Source: Edaphochlamys debaryana (Eukaryota > Chlorophyta > Chlorophyceae > Chlamydomonadales). From it: DNA of 64,000 nucleotides. Made by a program: the position numbers and the translations under genes. This document shows, one piece after another, positions 56,101 through 64,000 of the stretch (position 1 is its first letter; each line of letters starts with the position of its first letter). The notes beneath the pieces are model-generated. The model was not told the origin of the DNA. It worked only from the letters and a program-made list of their open reading frames with translations, and did no database searches. Location of the stretch: contig JAEHOE010000079.1 of the NCBI GenBank assembly GCA_016858145.1, positions 248,001 through 312,000 of the forward strand, in the 5' to 3' direction.

Positions 56101-59100
56101 CGCCGGACGCGCCTGCAGAAGTCCAGGATGGCCTTGGCCAGGGGGTGCTCGGAGCCGCTCTCGGTGGCGCCCACGCAGCGGCAGAGCAGGGCCATGTCGG
56201 CGGCAGCCTCGGCGGAGGCCTGGTGGGGGAGGGGGCGCACGAGCGGTGGTAGGGTGGGTGGGTGCGAGCCTAGGTGAGGGAGAGTTCACGCGAGGCGGGT
56301 GGGTGAGCGCGGGTTGTGCGTAGGGGTAAGCGCTAGTCGGCAAGGTGGGTGGCGGTGCAGGGCAGAGCGGAGCGGGCCCGACCACAACCGCACGCCCGGC
56401 CATACAGCAGTACCGGTACCCCGCGCCCGTTGGCCAAGGGACCCAGGAGTATGAGGCCGGCCCCCGCACTCACCTGGGAGGAGCCGCCCCCGCCGCCGCC
56501 CCCCGGTGCAGGGCCGCCCAGCCCCGAGGTCCACCGCTGCGGCAGGAGGTCGCCCGTGCCGCGGAAGTCGAGGAGCCGCCAGTCGGTGACGGTGGGCCTT
56601 GGAAGGGGGCCGGGGGGGGGGCGGGGGAGGGGGGTTTAGGGTTTAGGGAGGGGAGGAGGGGGGGGCGTCGGGTGTGTGGCAGCGGAGGAGCAGCGGAACG
56701 GGTCAGCCAACACAGGGCTGAGAGGGGAGGCTAGGGGGGCTATCCATCGCCAAGCCATGTGCTGGTCCCTGGTGTGCCCCAGCCAGACCTCCCGGGTCGC
56801 CCGCTCTCACTTTCCGCGCGTGAGGGTGCCGGTCTTGTCGAACACCACCACGTCCACGTGGCTGGCGGCCTGGGGGTTAGCCGGTTGAGGCGTGGTTGTG
56901 CGGTCGGGCACACGATGTCAGGCGGGCCCCCACGCATGACCCAGCCCTGTACGGCACACTGACGACACCCCACCATACGACACCGTACGGCACCCCCACC
57001 CCACTACCTCATCCCTCACACCAGCCTCACCTCCAGCGCGTCCGCGCCCTTGATCAGGATCCCCATCTGCGCCGCCACGCCCGTGCCGACCATGACCGCG
57101 GTGGGGGTGGCGAGGCCCAGGGCGCATGGGCAGGCGATGACCATGACGGCGATGCCGAACAGCAGCGCAAACAGGAAGGGCGTGTGGCCCTCGGGCAGCC
57201 AGTCCTCGGGAAAGGTGTGGAGGCTGCCGCCGATGAACCAGCCCATCCACGTCAGCAGCGAGACGGCGATGACGGTGGGCACGAAGATGGCGGCGACGCG
57301 GTCGGCAAAGGCCTGGGGGAGAGGGAGGGGGGGAGGGATGGAGGGGAGTGAGAGGGGGGGGGAGGGGAGGAGGGGAGTGAGGGGGGGGGGGAGTGAGGAT
57401 GGGGGTACTGAGGAGGCGGGTCGGCAAAGGCCTGGGGGAGAGGGAGGGGGGAGGGATGGAGGGGGAGGGGGTGGAGGCGGGGAAGGGCGGAGTGAGGAGG
57501 CAGGGTGAGAGGTGAGGGGGCAGGGTGGCGGGGCGCCCCGGGGTCCCTGGCCTGCACTGCAACCCCCCTTCCCCCCCCCCGCCCCCCCCCCCCCCCCCCC
57601 CCGCACCTGCACCGGCGCCTTGCTCATCTGCGCGTGCTCCACCAGTCGCACGATCTGGGACAGCACCGTCTCAGAGCCCACCTGGGGGGGAGAGGGAGAG
57701 GGGAGGGAGACAAAGGGGGGGTCTGGGTGGGAAGGCAACACCATGAGCCCGCCCCTACCGGTTCCCTGCGCGCGTGGGCGTCCCCCTCCTGTCCCCACAT
57801 AACAACCCCCCGCTGTACCTGCATCACTGCCAGCCTCCCCGCCCCTGCCTGACCCCCGCCCTCCCTGCCCCCGCCCCCGCCCCCACGCACCCGCGTGGCC
57901 CGGATGAGCAGGGGGTTGGATGTGTTGATGGTGCCCCCGATGATGACGTCCCCGGGGCGCTTCCACTTGGGCACCGACTCCCCCGTCACCATGGACTCGT
58001 TCAGGTAGGACTGACCCTCCGTGATCACTCCGTCCGTGGGCACCTTGGCGCCCGGGAGCACCTGCGGGGAGGCGGGGGTTGGGTGGTGGTTGGGTGGTGG
58101 TTGGGTGGTGGTTGGCTGGTGGTTGGGTGGTGGTTGAGTGGCGGTTGAGTGGCGGTTGAGTGGTGGATTGGGCGACCTTGAGCTTGTTAACCCATACCAG
58201 GGTAGCGGGCCCCTCGGTACCCGCGCATTCCCCCTCTCCAGCTCCAGCTTAATACGCCCGCACCCGTGCTGGCTCTTCACCCCAGGCCTCGGCCCACGCC
58301 CCACGCTTCTCCAACCTCCCCAGCCCCTCCAGACCCAGCCCCAGCCCCAGCCCCAGTTCCAGCTTCAAATACCCCCCACCCTCACCCCAACCTCCCCAGG
58401 CCCGCCAGGCTGCAGCGGCCCCCCTCTTCACCCGCGCCCTCGCCTCATGGCCCACGGTGCTCAGACCTCCACAAGCCCCTCCAGCCCCCCCCCCCGCCCC
58501 ACCCTGAGCACGTCCCCCCGGTGGATGAGCGCCGACGCCACCTCCTGCGTCTCCACCACCGCCCCGCTCTCGGGGTCCAGGGTGACCAGGGTGGCGGTGT
58601 CGGGGGCGAGGGCGGCCAGGGCGGCCAGGGCGGCAGAGGTGCGGCCCTGGGGGTGGGGTGAGTGGGTGGGGGGTGGGTGGGTGGGGCGGGAAGCGGAGGG
58701 GTGTTGGGGCGTTGCTTGCCTTGTCGTCACCAGCGAGCTCACACTTGCTTTTCCGCTGCGTCCCAGACCTGCGTCCCTCTATTCCCACACAACCCTCCCG
58801 CACCCCCCCCCCTGCAGCCAACCCCTTCTAGACCCCACCTTTGCTGCGCTCTCCAGGTACTTGCCCAGCAGGATGAAGGAGATGAGCATGGCGCTGGTCT
58901 CGAAGAAGTCGGTGGGCACGTACTCGCGGTTGAGGCGGTGCCTTTGGGGGGGCGGGGGAGGGGGGAGGGGGGTATGAGTTGGGTCAGAGGCAGAGGGAGG
59001 AGACGGGCGAAGGAGGGTGGTGGTTGAGGGGGGGAGGGGGGTCGGTGGGCACGTACTCGCGGTTGGGCCGATGCCTGGGAGGGCAGGGGGCAAAGGGCGG

Positions 59101-62100
59101 AAGGTAGAAGGGGGAGGGTTGGCTGGGCGGGTGAGTGTCGGTGGTTGTGGGTGACCGTAAAATCCGCGCACGCACAGCAACAATCTGGCCGCCCGCCCTC
59201 TGGCCCCATGCGTACTGCTCGGCGGCCCGTACCTGTTCATGTGGTGGTGCATGATGCTGATCACGCTGTAGATGTACGACGCCCACGTGCCCAGGGATAC
59301 GAGCACGTCCATGTTTGCCGTACCGCGGCGCAGGGCCTGGGGTGGGGGAGAGGGGGGCGGGGGAGTGAATCGAGGGCACTAAGGGGGCCTCTTTTTTGAT
59401 CTTCAGTGTTGGGCTGCCACTCGGAGTGGGTGGACTCCGGTGGAGCCCGGTGGTGACAGCAGGCGTTGTCAGCGGCTGAGCCCGGGTTGGGCCCGGCCGA
59501 GGAGTAGGGCCCGCGTCGGGCCCAGTCGAGGTCTACAACAGGCCCACATCAGTCGCAACCACGGGCCCAAGCTGCGCACAACCTGGGTCCACGCTGGGCT
59601 CAGTGAACCTCTAACGCCGCGCCTCTCTCCCCACCCCACCCCACCCTACACCCCCACGCGCCCTTCCCCGCCCGCACCTTGATCGCTCCCTTGTGGAAGC
59701 GCCACCCCACCACGAACTGCACGGGGGTGGCCAGGGCCCACTTGACCAGCTGGTTGCAGGGAAAGCCCATGATGAGCGTGGCGGTGAAGGCCTTGGAGCC
59801 TGGAGAGGCGGGGGGGGCGGCGCAAGCAGGGGGGGTTCAGGGGCCCAGTCGCAGGCACGGAGAGGGCACGGCCAACACACGGGGCCCGGCGGTAGAGGCC
59901 TTCGTACTCGGGAAGGATTAGGGATTTGGTTGATGGAGAGTGTCATGACATGAAGAGGGAGGGGGAGGGCAGGCGAAGAAGCGGTGGGCCAGGGGGTCGC
60001 AAACGAGCGAGCCGGACACCATTCAAAGCGCACGAGAAGGCCACCACGGGGTCTATGGCCACAGAGTGCCCAGCTGCCCCTTGCTCCCGCCGCCACCCGT
60101 GCCCCCATGTCTTTCCATGCCATCTTTCTGTACCTCCCCCTCACCCGGCAGCATGGGCACGTCTTCAACGGACCACGTGGGACCCCCCGCTCCTTGCTCG
60201 CCGCCCATGCCGCCACCCGTTCCCCACCCCCGACGCCACCCAAGCCCCCCATTTGACATCTCGGAGCGAGCACCCCTCGGAGGTCCCTCGGCATAAGCGA
60301 GCACCACCCCCCGTGTTTGACACACGCCACCTCCGCAGCGCCTCCCTCCTCACCCGGCAGCATGGGCAGAATCATAGACACGAAGAACACGGGGATGGTG
60401 AAGACGAGGCTGGTGTTGAGCAGCCCGCGCCAGTAGCGCGTCTCGCGCTCCGACGCGGCCGCCGCGCCGCCGCCCGCGGCCGGGTCCTCCCCCGGCCGCA
60501 CCAGGGTGGCAGTCAGCGGCCCCGCGCCCCCCTCGGCGGGCACCCTCTCCACCGCGGCAATCAGGTCGCGCGGGCCTGGCGCGGAGTGGGAGCAAAGGAG
60601 AAAGATATCAAACGAGAGCGTAAGACGAGGGCGGGTGCAGGTGGGGGCATGCGGTTGTGCATGCGGTTGTGGAAGCAAGGAAGGAATAATGAAAGAAGAG
60701 CACGAGACAAGGGCGAGTGCAGGTGTGTGCGGGTCGAGCTAGGGGGCGGGACGAGCCGCCAGCCCGGCCGCCATCACAAGCGATGCTGCGTACGGGTACC
60801 GGTACCGGTACCGGTACCTTTTGCACGCACCCCGGGCCGACGGACCCCTCTGTCCCACCACCACGCCCGTGCGCCTCATGCCGCCGCCGCCCCAGGCGGC
60901 CCCACCGCTGTACGGCAGTGTGTACGGCAGTGCGCACCTGTGGTGTTGGGGTCGTACCACACCTCGGCCTGCCCCGTCAGCAGCGCCACCGCCGCCTTGG
61001 CCACGCCCGGCACGCGGCGCAGGGAGGCCTCCACGCCCACGCAGTCGCCAGAGGAGGTCATGCCCGCCACCTGCACGGTTGCCGGTTGGCGGTTGGCAGT
61101 TGGCGGTTGCCCGCAAGAACCGCCGGGGCCCATAAGAAGCCTGTACTCGTCCCGCAGAGAGCTGTGGTGGCTCGCAAGCCGCCGCGCTCTCCGCCGACCA
61201 CGACGGCCGGTCCCAGCCGCCCTCCCAACGCCAACCAAGCCTCAGCAACAGGCCGCCCCTGCGGCTCCCCACGTGTGCCCCACCCCGCCCCCTCTCTCAC
61301 CCTCAGCACCAGGCTCTCCAGGCCCCCGTGCGATAGCATGATGGCCTCAAAGCCCGCGTCCTCCACCGCCCCGATCAGCGTCTCCTGTTGGGCGCGGGAG
61401 GGGGGGCACAGGCAAAAGAGTGGGAACGGACGTCCAAGGTGCAGACGGCCGCTGAGGAAGACCGGCCGTGCCCCCAGCCTTGACCGCCCAGGCCGCCCAC
61501 CCTGCCCGCCCTCTCCGCCCGGACACCGCCCACCCCACGCCCCAGTATCCACACTGCACCCCCTGCACCCCCTGCAACCTCACGCTCTCCCGCCCACGCC
61601 CTCCCGCCCTTCCCCCACCCTCCACACCCCCACCCACCGCCGACACCACGCTCGAGTCGTGGTGCACCTCCACCTCCCCCGAGGCCAGCGCCACGGCCGC
61701 CTTGCTCACGCCCGCCTGCGCCAGCAGCGCGTTCTCGACGGCCGTGGAGCAGGAGGCGCACACCATGCCGCTCACACGCAGGCGCAGCACCTGAGGGAGG
61801 GATGGGGGGCAAGACGAGTGCGTGTGTGCGTGTCAGGGGGCTGCTCCTCACGGCCGGTTGTTTAGCGGAGCGGAGTGAGGAAGGAGGCGCCTAGGACGGG
61901 AGGGAGCCCCGGCCCTGGTGTCTTCGCCCCGGCCGCCAAAACCCCTGCCAAGAGGGACCCACCAGCTGCCGCCATCGCCCACGGGACAAGCACCCCACCC
62001 CCACCCACCCTCCCAAGGACGCCCAACCCCCGGGGTCTCGCTCCTCCCCATCACCACCCCCCACCCCTCCCCCACCTCGAGCTGCTGCTTGGGGTGCCGC

Positions 62101-63127
62101 ACCCCCACCAGGCCGCCGTCGAAGCCCGCGTCCTCCACCGCCGCCACCAGCTGCTCCGGCGTCACGGCAGAGTCGTCGTACACCACCTGCCGTACAAGGG
62201 ACACACACCACACACGGAGGGCCGGGATGGTGAGCAGCTGGCACGGGCGGCCGGGCTTGTCGGTCATCTCAGTCGCCATTCTCCCCGAGGCAGGGCCGCC
62301 ACCCCGGGAGCTCTCGTTATGGAGTGCCAGTGTGCGCCGCTGGGGTGCGGTTCGCTGCTGTTGAGTCTACCCCTGGGCCTGCTTCGAGCCCGCCCTCACC
62401 TCTGCGCTCTCTCCCAAGAGGGCCACGCTGACCTTCTTCACGCCAGTCACAGAGCTGCACGACACGGAGCGAGGCATGGGCAAGGGTCATATTTGTAGCT
62501 AAGCCAAGGCCGATTCCCGCCCGTGAAGTATGGCAGCTCGCTCCCAGAAACGACGGGAAGGGTGGAGCGGCCCAAGTCCGCAAGTCCCAGACCAGACGAT
62601 GCCCGGCCCTGCCCCCTGCTCAGCCCGAGGCCCCTCTCGTTCTAGGATCATGTCGTTTCCCAGGTTTGGGTGTCCCCGGATGCATCGCAAGGCTATCGGC
62701 GGTAGCCTCAGGGTGGGGCCGCAGGCGCCAGCTCGGTGGGGGGGTACCCAGGCCACGAGTAGCCGGCTCGCCCTTGTTCCCCCCCTGAACCAGGACCGCC
62801 CTCGTCATGGAGAGCGTCCCAATACCTGCCTGAGAGCGCTGTCCACAGCCTTTGAGCAGGCGGCGCAGGTCATTCCCTTGACGGAAAGCTGCAACGACCA
62901 CACACGCGAACGGTGAGGCCCACGCCGCTGGTCATTCGCTCAATACCAGGGAGTCATCGCAAGCTCACCAACGCAACCGGCCAGCGCGAGGGGTCGCTGA
63001 GCGTGGCCATTGCCACGCCCATACTCTTCGACGAGGACGGGTTGTCCCTGTCATCCTTCTCCTTCTCTGGGAGCTTCTCATAGCGGGCAGGGACCAGGAG
63101 GCTCACTAGGCTCTTGACTTGTTGCAT
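53135..63127 (-). CDS. Cu(I)-exporting P1B-type ATPase (RAN1/HMA7-like), 24 exons
   Basis: About 1,200 residues. Exons: 63127-62969, 62888-about 62830, 62454-62400, 62186-62076, 61790-61638, 61384-61301, 61070-60938, 60575-60354, 59799-59678, 59336-59233, 58941-58839, 58646-58503, 58061-57891, 57681-57607, 57312-57031, 56869-56811, 56597-56474, 56219-about 56113, 55929-55649, 55247-55042, 54709-54491, 54297-54136, 53827-53693, 53467-53135. Two metal-binding domains keep Cys pairs (GMTCAAC, GMVCASC); a third is degenerate (GMTSSGD). Also seen: TGES actuator motif, [10 protein letters not shown] in the ion-binding helix, DKTGTLTRG with the phosphorylated Asp, SEHPLAKAI in the nucleotide domain, [16 protein letters not shown], and the final helices [21 protein letters not shown]1-type pumps load copper in the secretory pathway. 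Exon 2 and possibly exon 18 seem to use GC donors. The cytosolic loop has a Ser/Gly/Ala insertion. Confidence 0.93.
53839..53896. repeat. hexanucleotide repeat (GGGTGT)n
   Basis: About nine units in the intron between exons 22 and 23 of the copper ATPase, just upstream of the acceptor; on the transcribed strand it is CA/CCC-rich. Confidence 0.9.
54039..54066. repeat. exact copy of the copper ATPase exon 22 donor junction
   Basis: Equals 54130-54157, the last bases of the exon ending MRDDLE plus the GTGGGG donor. It sits 91 bases further into the intron. Confidence 0.9.
54777..54830. repeat. exact copy of the copper ATPase exon 21 acceptor junction
   Basis: Equals 54672-54725: the acceptor tract CCTGTCAG and about 38 coding bases ([12 protein letters not shown]). 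The 105-bp offset places a full second acceptor upstream. Use of both would duplicate part of the protein or shift the frame. Confidence 0.95.
54976..55011. repeat. hexanucleotide repeat (CCCCCA)n
   Basis: About six units in the intron after exon 20 of the copper ATPase; G-rich on the transcribed strand. Confidence 0.85.
55537..55567. repeat. near-exact copy of copper ATPase exon 19 end
   Basis: Matches 55665-55695 at 30 of 31 positions (codons for ITCTVAADQ). Flanking CACCCGCC, which holds the donor, is also shared. The copy lies in the downstream intron. Confidence 0.9.
56634..56648. repeat. two telomere-like TTTAGGG units in an intron
   Basis: GTTTAGGGTTTAGGG occurs in the intron between exons 16 and 17. 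TTTAGGG is the plant-type telomere unit; two units can arise by chance in G-rich sequence. Confidence 0.6.
57419..57466. repeat. copy of the copper ATPase exon 15 acceptor junction
   Basis: Nearly identical to 57300-57347: the first exon codons (AFAD) plus the acceptor and polypyrimidine tract. It lies 119 bases upstream of the real acceptor in transcript sense. Confidence 0.9.
58078..58166. repeat. 11-bp minisatellite, about eight units
   Basis: The unit GGTTGGGTGGT repeats with drift (GAGTGGC variants at one end) in the intron between exons 12 and 13 of the copper ATPase, next to the exon 13 acceptor. Confidence 0.9.
59041..59065. repeat. copy of the copper ATPase exon 11 acceptor junction
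   Basis: 25 bases are identical to 58909-58933 (codons for NREYVPTD), and the following bases keep a recognisable acceptor (GGCCGATGCCTGGG against GGCGGTGCCTTTGG). Confidence 0.88.
60132..60160. repeat. copy of the copper ATPase exon 8 donor junction
   Basis: Matches 60341-60369 (codons for LPMLPG and the GTGAG donor) at nearly all positions, about 209 bases further into the intron. Confidence 0.88.
60794..60818. repeat. palindromic GGTACC array, four units
   Basis: Four consecutive GGTACC words in a copper ATPase intron. Each unit is its own reverse complement, so the whole array is palindromic. Confidence 0.9.
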
Positions 63128-64000
63128 TTTCGCGCCCCACGTTGCGCCTGCGCTAACCAGTGACTACACTAGGTTGCTGGGCTAGTCACAAGCTCGTAGA
63201 CGTAGCCGGCATCTGGCGTGTTCTGGACACGCGCACAGTCCGAGAATTGAAGTTGGTCGCCTCGCAACGTTGCTGCACGTGCCTAGAGTTTCAGAAGCGC
63301 TAGAGATCACACACTGTAGGCGCAGCGTAGCAACGCCGTGGTAGCGCGGGTCAGGCCAGGCTAGTTTCACGGCGAAGCTGCTGGCCCCCGTGCACGAGGT
63401 GAGACCGACGCAGTCGCAAAGCTGTAACCAGTTGGAAGTAGTTCAATTGAAGCAAGTGGCGCGAGAGGGAGCCTACGCATCCTAGACTCAACGGGCCCTC
63501 ATTGCCCGTGCGGGCGGGCCTTTTCTAACCCCCACCCGGGCCTCTCCCCGAAGTCCCCGCCCAGGCAGACCCTCACACACGGCCTCAGATGCCCCTTGCC
63601 CCGCGCTAGGTACAGCGCGCTTCATCGTGTGAGATAAATTCCCTGACACATGACAAGCCACGCCGATGTCCGATGCGACGACCTGGACCTGCGCCTCACA
63701 CCTTTCCATGCCTGGCCAAACGTTACCCTACCCAACCCTGACTTAGTTCACCCTCATTCGCCATACCCCACTACCCCACAGTGGCTAGTTGCACGTTGCA
63801 TTGACCCCACAGTGGTCGACACAGGAGTCGGGACGCGCTAGGTGCGGGCGCCTCAGCGTCACGGCAAAGCAGATCTCCTGGCGCGCCACACGCAAGCCCG
63901 CGTACGACATGCACACACACGGTACGACCACACCATCGCCGCCACCAGCCAGGGCTGCCAGGCCGCGTACCAGGTGGCTGCGGGCTGCGCTCGCCCGTGA
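63128..64000. other. 5' flank of the copper ATPase gene to window edge
   Basis: Holds the promoter and 5' UTR of the gene starting at 63127. No TATA box, canonical copper-response core (GTAC paired sites) or further exon can be assigned with confidence. Confidence 0.4.

Noticed and set aside
56634..56648. Interstitial telomere remnant
   Set aside because: Only two TTTAGGG units in a G-rich intron; too short to claim a telomere-derived origin.
59926..61341. A 471-codon plus-strand open frame
   Set aside because: It lies antisense to five well-supported copper ATPase exons and has no motif; long antisense frames are expected at this G+C.
1..64000. tRNA, rRNA, CRISPR arrays, insertion sequences, viral genes
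   Set aside because: No cloverleaf with a GTTC loop, rRNA core sequence, regular spacer array, transposase motif or viral hallmark protein was seen on either strand.

Overview
The window is nuclear DNA from a GC-rich chlorophyte green alga, most like Chlamydomonadales or another Chlorophyceae. The evidence is short exons split by many GT-AG introns, very high G+C with microsatellites and poly-Ala/Gly/Gln-Ala protein tracts, TGTAA-type poly(A) signals, a Pro/Lys-rich wall-type tail, and plant-lineage genes such as HOS1. There are no bacterial operons, tRNA, rRNA, CRISPR arrays or intact transposons that I can see. Exon models were built by hand from splice sites, reading frame and family knowledge.

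Layout from left to right: an edge exon (minus strand) and a rearranged relic of the XRCC4 locus (1-1.3 kb); a leucine-rich-repeat protein (minus, 1.6-3.6 kb); XRCC4, the ligase IV partner in end joining (minus, 4.0-9.1 kb), head to head with a C2-domain protein (plus, 9.5-12.7 kb); a gene-poor gap; a CMGC protein kinase with a huge C-terminal tail (minus, 16.4-22.4 kb); a second gap; pescadillo/PES1, a ribosome-biogenesis factor (minus, 25.0-30.4 kb), head to head with a HOS1/ELYS-like nucleoporin-type gene lacking the RING finger (plus, 30.8-37.0 kb); a secreted protein of unknown family (plus, 37.5-39.9 kb); a probably secreted beta-sandwich protein with a Pro/Lys-rich tail (minus, 41.6-44.2 kb); two paralogous unrecognised genes (minus, 46.5-47.5 and 50.3-51.2 kb); and a 24-exon Cu(I) P1B-type ATPase (minus, 53.1-63.1 kb).

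The genes do not form one pathway. Three serve nuclear housekeeping (DNA repair, rRNA processing, nuclear pore), one copper transport, and two probably the cell surface. Two pairs share short divergent promoters. The most unusual feature is architectural: at least ten introns or intron edges in four genes carry an extra copy of a neighbouring exon-intron junction, so decoy splice sites sit a few tens to a few hundred bases from the real ones. A second genome-style signal is strong over-use of the word GTACGGCA and its complement.
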